NCBI GenBank assembly: GCA_002423665.1
Contig: DINJ01000217.1
Coordinates: 3,318 to 9,630, forward strand
Reading direction: 5' to 3'
Length of the DNA stretch: 6,313 bases
Origin: Bacteroidetes bacterium UBA5543
Lineage (GTDB): Bacteria > Bacteroidota > Bacteroidia > Chitinophagales > Chitinophagaceae
The notes under the pieces are model-generated. The model was not told the origin of the DNA and searched no databases. It saw only the letters and a list, made by a program, of their open reading frames with translations. Shown in pieces: positions 1 to 6,259 of the stretch; position 1 is the first letter of the stretch, and every line of letters begins with the position of its first letter. The position numbers and the translations under genes were made by a program.

Positions 1-574
1 TGTTTTTATTGTTGTTTTCAAAGTTCTGGCGACTATCGAAGTATACACGGTAACCACCTTGTTCGTATTGCAGCTTACCATTGGTCAGTACCGATAGTTC
101 GTTCTTTATCATGTCATCATGCACAGGCTCACGGTGCCAGTTGATGTACGCCAGCTTCATATAATAACCTATCAACTGAGTCATGCTCTGGCGCTTTTCT
201 TCGTCAGTTTCAGCTATCGCCCTTTCTATCAGCGAGTTCAGGTTTTTGCCAAAATGCCTTACAGCTACCTTGGTTTGAGGATAAGGCAGCGGCTCAGGCC
301 TGGCAAACATCTCCTCCCTGGTTGGCGGCGGAAAGGGACTGTCCACGTCCAGCTTGAAGTCTGAAATAAAGTACAGGTGGTCCCACAGCTTATGCTTGTA
401 GTCCTCCATTATCTTCAGGCCCGGGTTCAGCGTAGCCATCAGGTCTATTATCATTTCGGCATAGCGGGTGCGTTTATCCCTTTCAGGTATGGTCATCATA
501 TAGGTCACCATCTTCTGCACGTTGCGGCCATATTCGGGAATCAACAGTTTATCCCGCGTAGTATTATATTCCAT
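1..574 (-). CDS. DUF4290 domain-containing protein (3' end cut by window edge)
   Basis: The frame reads from an ATG at 574 (MEYNTTRDKLLIPEYGRN) without a stop to the left edge, giving 191 residues of a soluble, mostly helical protein. It matches my recollection of DUF4290, a family restricted to Bacteroidota with no assigned function: the early LIPEYGRNVQ segment (11-20), LWDHLYFISDF (63-73) followed by LDVDSPFPPP, RHFGKNL (106-112), and MKLAYINWHREPVHDD (139-154). The family is usually a little over 200 residues, so only a short tail should be missing. There is no signal peptide or membrane segment. There is no Shine-Dalgarno, but the stretch just before the ATG is AT-rich, as is normal in this phylum. 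In related genomes DUF4290 often precedes murA; whether it does here lies outside the window. The family call is fairly firm; the function is unknown. Confidence 0.88.
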   Translation of the reverse strand, partial: MEYNTTRDKLLIPEYGRNVQKMVTYMMTIPERDKRTRYAEMIIDLMATLNPGLKIMEDYKHKLWDHLYFISDFKLDVDSPFPPPTREEMFARPEPLPYPQTKVAVRHFGKNLNSLIERAIAETDEEKRQSMTQLIGYYMKLAYINWHREPVHDDMIKNELSVLTNGKLQYEQGGYRVYFDSRQNFENNNKN

Positions 575-601
575 AATTAATTCAAAAGTTAAAAGCCAAA
601 T

Positions 602-617
602 CCCGATAATTATCGGG
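602..617. repeat. Perfect 16-bp palindrome CCCGATAATTATCGGG
   Basis: The two 8-bp halves are exact inverted copies with no spacer. The palindrome lies 28 bp before the DUF4290 start codon and next to a homopolymer run (619-627) that is T9 on the gene's own strand. Because the T run precedes the hairpin in the direction of DUF4290 transcription, it is not a terminator for that strand; on the plus strand the hairpin is followed by A, not T. It could be a protein-binding operator, a leader hairpin or a dispersed intergenic palindrome. Confidence 0.55.
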
Positions 618-680
618 CAAAAAAAAATCGAAGAATGTCGCCGTAAGTAGGGCGTCTGAATCTTTTTGTAGTGGTACGTC

Positions 681-720
681 TTATCCTCGTTTTAAGAAGA
701 GAGGTAAGGATAATATTACC
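681..720 (-). repeat. Overlapping inverted repeats in the DUF4290 leader
   Basis: Three stems can be drawn and they compete. TTATCCT (681-687) pairs with AGGATAA (707-713). The bulged alternative pairs TTA and CCTC (681-683, 685-688) with GAGGTAA (701-707). GGTAA (703-707) pairs with TTACC (716-720). On the minus strand they fall within the first few tens of nucleotides of the predicted DUF4290 transcript. The pairing is visible directly; any regulatory role is inference. Confidence 0.4.
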
Positions 721-729
721 GGAGCAGTA

Positions 730-737
730 CAAAGATA
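730..737 (-). promoter_or_regulatory. Candidate -7 promoter element for the DUF4290 gene
   Basis: On the minus strand this reads TATCTTTG, an exact match to the Bacteroidota primary sigma factor -7 consensus TAnnTTTG. No TTG -33 element is seen at the usual spacing of about 19 bp. The region where it would lie (around 757-759) is inside the hairpin of the upstream gene's terminator. The predicted transcription start is a few bases downstream, near 722-726. Confidence 0.5.
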
Positions 738-740
738 GGG

Positions 741-790
741 AAAAAACAATATAGACTGAAGGCTAGATATTTTCTATATCGCCTTCAGTC
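741..790 (-). terminator. Rho-independent terminator of the sensor gene, overlapping its 3' end
   Basis: On the minus strand a perfect 10-bp stem, GACTGAAGGC with GCCTTCAGTC (arms 781-790 and 754-763), continues after a 2-nt bulge into a 5-bp stem, GATAT with ATATC, closed by an AGAAA loop. It is followed directly by TATATTGTTTTTT (753-741). The left arm and loop are the last codons of the coding sequence, and the TAG stop lies in the hairpin. Hairpin plus T tract in the right orientation makes this a good intrinsic terminator. Confidence 0.75.
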
Positions 791-1845
791 ATTTTATCAC
801 TTTCTGTTTTGGCGTTTATTTCCTTAATAACGCCATCCAGTGTATTGGCTGCCTCTGTAACTCCCTGGAGTATCTCCAGGTTGATGGGGTCTTCCGGGTT
901 TTCTTTATTGAACAGCTGAACCAACCCCAATATTGATGCCACCGGGGCACGCACCTTGTGCGACTGTATCCAGGCTATGTCTTTTAACCGTTGGTTTTGT
1001 GTCTGAATTTTTTGCAAGTAGAGGCGTTGCTCCGTTACATCCTGTATGGTACCTTTCACTGCTGTAATAGAACCTGCGGGCGATAATATTAAACGGCCGA
1101 CTACCAACAAATGCTTAATGCCGCTGCCGGGCGTATGTACACGGCAGTAGAAATTTGGGAAAAACTTACGAATGAATATCGTGTCGATTACCTTCTCCAG
1201 GTGCTTGGCATCCTCTTCATGTATAATGGATGAAAGCAATTCATAACTCAACTTTTGCCCCGGCCTTACTTCAAGTATTTCGGGTACAGAGTCAGAATAT
1301 TCAATCTTTTCGTTGATGACATCCCACTTGAGATATCCGAGTTTTGCCAGGCTTTCTGCCTCACGCAGCTGTTCATTTTTTTGTGTCAGTTCCGTTTCTA
1401 CCTCCGTCCTGTTCTGTATTTCAGCCTGCATTTCCGCACCGGACCTCAGCGAGAATAATTTAGGCATATTCCGTACTACTGCAAATACCGTAATCCAGCT
1501 AACCATACCGGTAACGAAACGTACTAATGCACTCAACCTGTACAGCGGTACCCAAAACATAAGTGCATCTACGAAAAAGGTAGCACCGCACAACAGTATG
1601 AAAGCCGCGAACAAAAAATACAGGCTGTTGAAACGAATAGAATTGCCTTTCTTGAGGGCGTAGGCGAGAATGAGCAGGGGTATAACAAAGTAGGCTGACC
1701 AGACTAACAGGTCGCTGAGGATATACAGCCAACCATGAAAGTCAGTCCAGTTTCCGCACTGCCAGAAGGCGCGGAAATCTTCCTGTTTAAACAGGTTATT
1801 AAAGAAGTTTTTTACTTCCTGCATAAACATGTTTGAGATAAACAC
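763..1845 (-). CDS. Membrane PAS sensor protein with ethylene-receptor-like domain and DHp segment, no ATPase domain
   Basis: Inner-membrane signalling protein of about 355-360 residues. Residues 40-124 form three hydrophobic helices that align well with the N-terminal domain of plant ETR1: Asp45, Tyr52, Pro56, Ile83 and Cys86 match ETR1 Asp25, Tyr32, Pro36, Ile62 and Cys65, but Phe90 replaces copper ligand His69. A charged linker (about 137-165) leads to a PAS fold with PAC tail (about 165-275). A DHp-like helix pair follows, with the H-box AWIQSHKVRAP (291-301), probable phospho-acceptor His296, and a second helix ending near 346. The protein stops there: there are no N, G1, F or G2 boxes of a HATPase. 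The frame can begin at GTG 1845, ATG 1830 or ATG 1824; none has a Shine-Dalgarno, and ATG 1830 is my preference. The ligand and partner kinase or regulator are unknown. Confidence 0.87.
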   Translation of the reverse strand: MFISNMFMQEVKNFFNNLFKQEDFRAFWQCGNWTDFHGWLYILSDLLVWSAYFVIPLLILAYALKKGNSIRFNSLYFLFAAFILLCGATFFVDALMFWVPLYRLSALVRFVTGMVSWITVFAVVRNMPKLFSLRSGAEMQAEIQNRTEVETELTQKNEQLREAESLAKLGYLKWDVINEKIEYSDSVPEILEVRPGQKLSYELLSSIIHEEDAKHLEKVIDTIFIRKFFPNFYCRVHTPGSGIKHLLVVGRLILSPAGSITAVKGTIQDVTEQRLYLQKIQTQNQRLKDIAWIQSHKVRAPVASILGLVQLFNKENPEDPINLEILQGVTEAANTLDGVIKEINAKTESDKMTEGDIENI

Positions 1846-1885
1846 ACCTTAATTTCAGTGTGCCATTTTTGCTTTGTTTGTGCTT

Positions 1886-1897
1886 AGCTATATAGCT
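1886..1897. repeat. 12-bp palindrome AGCTATATAGCT
   Basis: A perfect palindrome in the gap between feoB and the sensor gene, about 40-60 bp before the sensor start and downstream of its candidate -7 element. It would therefore lie in the leader or act as an operator. There is no functional evidence beyond symmetry and position. Confidence 0.3.
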
Positions 1898-1917
1898 TTC
1901 GTTACAAATTAATCTCC

Positions 1918-1925
1918 CAAAGTTA
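1918..1925 (-). promoter_or_regulatory. Candidate -7 promoter element for the sensor gene
   Basis: The minus strand reads TAACTTTG, an exact TAnnTTTG match, giving a leader of roughly 65-85 nt depending on the start codon. At the usual spacing of 19 bp the -33 position reads ATG instead of TTG (1945-1947), so only two of three bases fit. This supports independent transcription of the sensor gene, although readthrough from feoB is possible because no clear terminator follows feoB. Confidence 0.42.
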
Positions 1926-1986
1926 TACTAATAACCAGCATGGGCATAGTGTATAAACGGGGTTAACTATACATTAGTAAAGGGGG

Positions 1987-4101
1987 TTAGCTGAGTGCCT
2001 GAAACGCAATCCAGGCGCAGGCATAGGCCAATGCCAACATGTAAACGAATTGTAAAGCGGGATACTTCCAGCTACGGGTTTCTCGTTTTACAATGGCCAG
2101 CGTACTCATGCACTGCATAGCGAAAACATAGAATATGAGTAGCGATACCCCTGAAGCCAGTGTGTAAACAGGTGACCCGTCCGGGCGGCGGGCGGAGCGC
2201 ATTTTTTCCCTTATAGTGTCGCTGCTTTCATCACTTTCTACACTATACAAAGTGGCCATAGTACCTACAAACACTTCGCGAGCTGCAAACGATGTAATGA
2301 TGGCAATACCAATTTTCCAGTCGTAGCCCAGGGGGCGTATGGCCGGTTCAATGGCTTTGCCCATGATACCCGCATAAGAATTTTCAAGCTTCTCGGTATT
2401 CTCTTTCCGTTCAAATTCTGCCAGGCGTTCGGGCTCCTGTTGTTTCAGGGTTTCGTATTTGGCGGTCACGGCATCCATTCTTCCTGTGGGGCCAAAAGAA
2501 GCCAATACCCACAGGACCAGCGATATGACCATGATGACCTTACCCGCATCCACTACAAATATTTTTGCTTTTTCCCACATGGTGGTCGCTATGTTCTTCC
2601 AACGTGGTGCACGGTATACAGGTAGCTCCATCAGGAAGTAGCTGCGTTCTTTTACTTTAATGAGCAGGCTGAGGACTTTGGACACTAATAATGCCATAAC
2701 AAATCCAAGCAGGTACAAGCCCATAAGTACCAGCCCCTGCAAGTTGAATATCAGTATGCTCTTATCGGGTATCACCAGCCCTATAAGGATGGTGTAAACG
2801 GGAAGCCGGGCCGAGCAGCTCATGAGTGGTGTCACCATGATGGTGATTAGGCGTTCCTTCCTGTTTTGTATAGTACGGGCTGCCATTACCGCGGGTACTG
2901 CGCATGCCATACCGCTGATGAGGGGCATTACTGAGCGCCCGTTCAGCCCTACGCTGCGCATCAACCTGTCTGACAGGAAGCTGATACGGGCCATATAGCC
3001 TGTATCTTCCAGCAGGGTGATAAAGCCAAACAGTATCATGATTTGCGGGATAAAGATGGCAATACCGCCTATACCCGCTACCACGCCATTAATCAGCAAG
3101 TCTTTAAAAAAGGTGTCCGGCATTACACCGTCCAGCCAGCCACTGGTATAGCTGAAGAGGCCCTCCCCCCATGTCATGGGGTACTCCGCCAGCCAGAATA
3201 TACTCTGGAACATGAGGAACAAAACCACCAGTAACACGATATTGCCCCATATGGGGTGCAGCAGCATTTTGTCCAGCCTGTCGGTCATCATACTTTGCTT
3301 CAGCGGACTGCTTTCTGCCACCGCCTTATCCATGATAGTACCGATTTTCCGGTACCGCTCCATCACCTCTTCTGCCTGCACCCTGGCTTTATGAAAACCC
3401 GCCTGGTCGGCCAGGGCGCCTATCTGTATCCGTTGCGCTGCGTTCAGAAAGGACAGGTCCATATAGCTGCAAGCAACCTGCAAGGCGCTGTAGCGGCTTT
3501 CCAGCTTACATATCTCCTGCACATCATCCAGCCAGGGCCCCGTGTGCGATTTTATATCAATGAACTCCCTGCCGTGTATGGCAGGTGCCGCCAGCCTCAT
3601 ATCCGTTACGGTCTTTTTCAGCTGGCTGATGCCCTTGTTCCTGCGGGGGTTTATTTTTACCACCGGTACGCCCATCATCCGCTCCAGTTCATCCACATCT
3701 ACTTCTATTCCTTTGCTGCGGGCTATGTCATTCATGGTAAGGCCTATAATAACGGGTATGCCCAGGTCCATGATTTGCGAACAGAACAACAGGTTGCGCC
3801 TCAGGTTAGATGCATCGGCAATGGCGATGATCATATCCGGCCTGTCTTTATGCTCCCTGTTCAGTAATACTTCGCAGGTCACCTGCTCGTCGGCACTCTT
3901 GGGGTACAGGCTGTATGTGCCGGGCAGGTCCAGTATGTTAGCCGCCAGGGTATCGGACAGGCGGCAGGTGCCGGTCTTCTTATCTACAGTTACACCGGGA
4001 AAGTTGCCCACACGCTGATTGAGGCCTGTAAGGCTATTGAATAAAGAACTCTTGCCACTATTAGGATTGCCTACAAGCGCTATGGTAAATGATGCCCGCA
4101 T
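1987..4101 (-). CDS. feoB: Ferrous iron transport protein B (GTP-gated Fe(II) permease)
   Basis: Imports Fe(II) across the inner membrane, with a cytoplasmic G domain coupled to a polytopic permease. The 704 residues are near the usual bacterial FeoB length. The G domain shows the P-loop GNPNSGKS (11-18), switch Thr38 in NFPGVTVD, G3 DLPG (58-61) and a G4-position TMND (122-125, where NMxD is usual). A helical linker (about 170-280) follows, then roughly eight or nine hydrophobic segments. The gate regions carry the conserved cysteines: SGMACAVPAVMAAR (Cys400), PLMSCSARLP (Cys429) and FAMQCMSTLA (Cys664). A hydrophilic insert spans about 537-577. The start ATG sits only a few residues before the P-loop strand, so no FeoA domain is fused, and no feoA lies within the flanking gaps. 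The frame is intact. Confidence 0.97.
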   Translation of the reverse strand: MRASFTIALVGNPNSGKSSLFNSLTGLNQRVGNFPGVTVDKKTGTCRLSDTLAANILDLPGTYSLYPKSADEQVTCEVLLNREHKDRPDMIIAIADASNLRRNLLFCSQIMDLGIPVIIGLTMNDIARSKGIEVDVDELERMMGVPVVKINPRRNKGISQLKKTVTDMRLAAPAIHGREFIDIKSHTGPWLDDVQEICKLESRYSALQVACSYMDLSFLNAAQRIQIGALADQAGFHKARVQAEEVMERYRKIGTIMDKAVAESSPLKQSMMTDRLDKMLLHPIWGNIVLLVVLFLMFQSIFWLAEYPMTWGEGLFSYTSGWLDGVMPDTFFKDLLINGVVAGIGGIAIFIPQIMILFGFITLLEDTGYMARISFLSDRLMRSVGLNGRSVMPLISGMACAVPAVMAARTIQNRKERLITIMVTPLMSCSARLPVYTILIGLVIPDKSILIFNLQGLVLMGLYLLGFVMALLVSKVLSLLIKVKERSYFLMELPVYRAPRWKNIATTMWEKAKIFVVDAGKVIMVISLVLWVLASFGPTGRMDAVTAKYETLKQQEPERLAEFERKENTEKLENSYAGIMGKAIEPAIRPLGYDWKIGIAIITSFAAREVFVGTMATLYSVESDESSDTIREKMRSARRPDGSPVYTLASGVSLLIFYVFAMQCMSTLAIVKRETRSWKYPALQFVYMLALAYACAWIAFQALS

Positions 4102-4112
4102 GAATGAGAGCG

Positions 4113-4120
4113 CAAATTTA
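4113..4120 (-). promoter_or_regulatory. Candidate -7 promoter element for feoB
   Basis: The minus strand reads TAAATTTG, an exact TAnnTTTG match, ending only 11 nt before the feoB ATG, so a transcript from it would have a very short leader. No TTG is found at -33. No clear Fur-type palindrome was seen in the 95-bp gap (4102-4196), which also holds an AT-only inverted repeat, CATATT/AATATG (4164-4169 and 4177-4182), too weak to call a terminator for the upstream gene. Confidence 0.33.
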
Positions 4121-4196
4121 CCATTATATTACTGTTATTGTTTGCCCGCTGCCCGATAGATGGCATATTATTCCCGAATATGAAAATCAGCAATAC

Positions 4197-6140
4197 CTAT
4201 CGGAGGAGGGTGACGTTGCCTGTCAGTTGCTGCTGCTGCTTTTTGCCACGGGCACGGTATTCCACCACGTAGATATATACCCCCTGTGGCGCCCATTCAA
4301 AATTGCTGCGCCCGTTCCACCCATCGTTTATATTATTTGTCTGAAATACCAGGTTGCCCCACTTGTTATATATGCGAATATTAAATTCATCAACCGGGCA
4401 TTTCAATAATGGTTTGAAAATATTGGTTGCAGAGCCTGTAACCGGTGTAAACGCATTGGGCAAGACTATACAATCTTCGCAGGACTGGTGGTATACCCAT
4501 ATTGAGTCAATAAACGAACCGCACTCGTTGCTGGCTGCACGGCGGTACATACCTTCCTTGTCCGGCATTAGGCAGCAGCTGATACTACCTGTATTCCATT
4601 TATATGATACCCCATCGGTGTGCTTGCCTATCACATGCAGGTCGTTTTCGCACATTACGGCTTTGTTGGCCAGCTCTTCGTGCGGGGTGTATTTCACCGA
4701 GATATTTACAGATGATTTTTCGCTCTCGCATTTGCCCATGGTTTGGGTGATAAAAAGGGCATAGGCACCCGGCTCGAATGTAACGACAGGGGGTTGCAGG
4801 GTATTGCCAACAGTCCCATTTGCATGGGTGTACCAGGTGATTTTCTCCCCTGACACAGTGATTTGCGGGTATTCAACAAATTGGCATATCATAGTGTCGG
4901 CAGGTGGTGGCGCGGGTGTTGGGGGCTGGATGTACACATGAACCGAGTCTGTTTGTGTTCCGCATTTATTGTTGATGGTAAGAATATAAAGTCCCGGCAG
5001 GGATGCTGTAATATTTTCGGTTTGCTGCCCCGTGCTCCACAAGTAGGTGCTGGTTAGCGGGTAGTTGGGCTGTATAAGTACCGGTTGGTTTTGGCAATTG
5101 ACGAGTTCCTTGCCCAGGTTGAGGATAGGGGCGGGTTTGTATTGAATATTGAAGCTGTCGATATACGTAGCGCAGCCGGTAGACGCTACACACCAGTACT
5201 TGCCGCTGCCTGCTACATTGATTGACTCCATGCCCGACCCCGTGCTCCAGCTATAATCTGCCAGCGATGCACTGCTTTTCAGCATCATCTGCACGGGTGC
5301 GGCGGTGCAATAAGATGTATCTGTAACAGTATAAACCGTATCGGCGCCAGATACCGGTGTAACCGATACATCATCTATATACAGGTAGGTTCTGTAAGGC
5401 TGTGCTGTATTGGGCACTGCGGGGCTAACAGGTTGGATGGCAGGCACGGCACCGTTGTTAAACCAGCCCAGCGTGAGCCATTCTTCGCCGCCGGTAGCGG
5501 TGTACAGGCCGGCTACCCTTATCCAGTTGGTTGTATCGGCCAGGAAACTGCCCGCTGTATTGGACACGCTATATGGCATGGACATGGAAAAGCCGCCGGC
5601 CTGTGTTTGCTGCGTAGCTGCGAAATTGATACCCAGTTTATCGATGCTTACGTAATTGTATCCGTTTTGCACTACCGAATTACTCACGTAGAAACTGACA
5701 CAGTATTTTTGGCCGGCGGCCAAGGGCTGTGTCAGCCTGCACTGTATATACTCGCCAAAGGTATTGGCCAAGCTGCCGCTCTGCATCTTGCCCTCCCATG
5801 CAATGATGCCCGTATAGCCATTGCCGGTGCGGGGCGGTTGTTGCCCGAATGCATTGGCAGGCACCGAAGCCTGAGATGCGGTGGTGGCACAGGAATTAAA
5901 ATAGTCTGCCGAGCCGGCCTGCAGGGGGTTGACCCATGACTGTACGGTAGGGAAACTGGTGTAGCCAGGGGAATACTCCAGCGCCGATATGCCTACGGGG
6001 CAACTGTTATAGAGCTCGAAAGAGGGATTGGGCACAAGGTTTTGAGCTGTGCAAATGCCACAGAGGATGAACGCTGCCAACAGCGCCATACAGGATTTTA
6101 TACCGCTTACCATGCTTACCGGAATTACTATAGACTGCAT
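4197..6140 (-). CDS. Secreted T9SS type B cargo protein with Ig/PKD-like repeats
   Basis: A large secreted or surface protein of 647 residues from ATG 6140. An N-terminal hydrophobic signal (MALLAAFILCGICTAQ at residues 18-33) is followed by a domain of about 230 residues starting NLVPNPSFE and ending YLYIDDVSVTPV. This resembles the carbohydrate-binding-like jelly-roll domain common in Bacteroidota surface proteins. About four Ig/PKD-like modules follow, three with the YxW(S/N)TG motif (from about residues 296, 366 and 513) and conserved Cys. The last 90 or so residues (CIVLPNAFTPV, IRIYNKWGNLVFQT, GWNG, PQGVYIYVVEY, then G-VTLLR) are a classic type B (gliding-motility-associated) C-terminal sorting domain. 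The frame stays open to TTG 6281, but that extension is repeat-rich and lies over the predicted promoter. ATG 6140, preceded by AAAAA, is preferred; ATG 6113 is also plausible and gives a more typical 24-residue signal peptide. The specific ligand is unknown. Confidence 0.9.
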   Translation of the reverse strand: MQSIVIPVSMVSGIKSCMALLAAFILCGICTAQNLVPNPSFELYNSCPVGISALEYSPGYTSFPTVQSWVNPLQAGSADYFNSCATTASQASVPANAFGQQPPRTGNGYTGIIAWEGKMQSGSLANTFGEYIQCRLTQPLAAGQKYCVSFYVSNSVVQNGYNYVSIDKLGINFAATQQTQAGGFSMSMPYSVSNTAGSFLADTTNWIRVAGLYTATGGEEWLTLGWFNNGAVPAIQPVSPAVPNTAQPYRTYLYIDDVSVTPVSGADTVYTVTDTSYCTAAPVQMMLKSSASLADYSWSTGSGMESINVAGSGKYWCVASTGCATYIDSFNIQYKPAPILNLGKELVNCQNQPVLIQPNYPLTSTYLWSTGQQTENITASLPGLYILTINNKCGTQTDSVHVYIQPPTPAPPPADTMICQFVEYPQITVSGEKITWYTHANGTVGNTLQPPVVTFEPGAYALFITQTMGKCESEKSSVNISVKYTPHEELANKAVMCENDLHVIGKHTDGVSYKWNTGSISCCLMPDKEGMYRRAASNECGSFIDSIWVYHQSCEDCIVLPNAFTPVTGSATNIFKPLLKCPVDEFNIRIYNKWGNLVFQTNNINDGWNGRSNFEWAPQGVYIYVVEYRARGKKQQQQLTGNVTLLR

Positions 6141-6178
6141 TTTTTGCCGGAGTGTTGGGGAAATGTTAAAGAAATGAG

Positions 6179-6222
6179 GGTTAATAGGGTAACTGGTTAA
6201 ATGGTTAATAAGGTAATTGGGT
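6179..6222. repeat. Degenerate short tandem repeat, GGTTAA/GGTAA units
   Basis: On the plus strand GGTTAA or GGTAA recurs at 6179, 6188, 6195, 6203 and 6212, followed by a related GGGTTTT near 6219, with a period of 7-9 bp. The array lies in the predicted leader of the secreted protein gene, between its candidate promoter and start codon. Such low-complexity sequence argues that this part of the open frame is not translated. Confidence 0.5.
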
Positions 6223-6229
6223 TTTGTCG

Positions 6230-6259
6230 AAAACGTACTGATTTTGTTAACTCCGGCAA
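6230..6259 (-). promoter_or_regulatory. Candidate promoter of the secreted T9SS protein gene
   Basis: On the minus strand TTG (6257-6259) is followed by exactly 19 bp and then TACGTTTT (6230-6237), matching the Bacteroidota pattern TTG-N19-TAnnTTTG with one mismatch at the last base. It is the only promoter in the window with both elements at the expected spacing. It predicts a leader of about 80-90 nt to the ATG at 6140 and makes the upstream TTG start at 6281 unlikely. The remaining bases to the right edge (6260-6313) hold only a 10-bp palindrome, GCAATATTGC (6278-6287), and no gene. Confidence 0.55.

Larger units (their letters stand above)
575..762 (-). other. Intergenic leader of the DUF4290 gene
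   Basis: This gap of about 190 bp separates the sensor gene stop from the DUF4290 start. It holds the tail of the sensor terminator, a -7-like promoter element (730-737), a cluster of overlapping inverted repeats (681-720), a run of nine A (619-627 on the plus strand) and a perfect 16-bp palindrome (602-617). If transcription starts just downstream of the -7 element, the untranslated leader would be about 150 nt. I see no small ORF with a good start in it and do not recognise a known riboswitch. Confidence 0.6.
6144..6259. repeat. Long-range 10-bp inverted repeat flanking the leader
   Basis: TTGCCGGAGT (6144-6153) and ACTCCGGCAA (6250-6259) are exact inverted copies 96 bp apart. One arm covers the candidate -33 element; the other lies 4-13 nt before the preferred ATG of the secreted protein. 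This could be a pair of protein-binding sites or chance. Confidence 0.3.

Noticed and set aside
602..627. Palindrome plus homopolymer run as an intrinsic terminator
   Set aside because: On the plus strand the hairpin is followed by A, and on the minus strand the T run comes before the hairpin, so the order is wrong for either strand.
1959..1990. Direct GGGGTTA copies beside the feoB stop as an attachment site or target-site duplication
   Set aside because: The copies are short, 7 bp, and flank only about 17 bp of AT-rich sequence with no mobile element.
3256..3867. Open plus-strand frame of 203 codons inside feoB
   Set aside because: It is fully antisense to a highly conserved FeoB region, its translation has no recognisable domain, and there is no promoter or start context of its own.
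4164..4182. Inverted repeat CATATT/AATATG after the secreted protein stop, as a terminator
   Set aside because: The stem is 6 bp and almost all AT, and no T tract follows on the minus strand.
4228..4240. TGC trinucleotide run encoding QQQQ near the C-terminus of the secreted protein
   Set aside because: Only four units, in frame, in a loop before the last strand of the sorting domain; too short to suggest repeat instability.
5433..5939. Open plus-strand frame of 168 codons opposite the secreted protein
   Set aside because: It lies antisense to the jelly-roll-like domain of an intact gene and its composition looks like a shadow translation.
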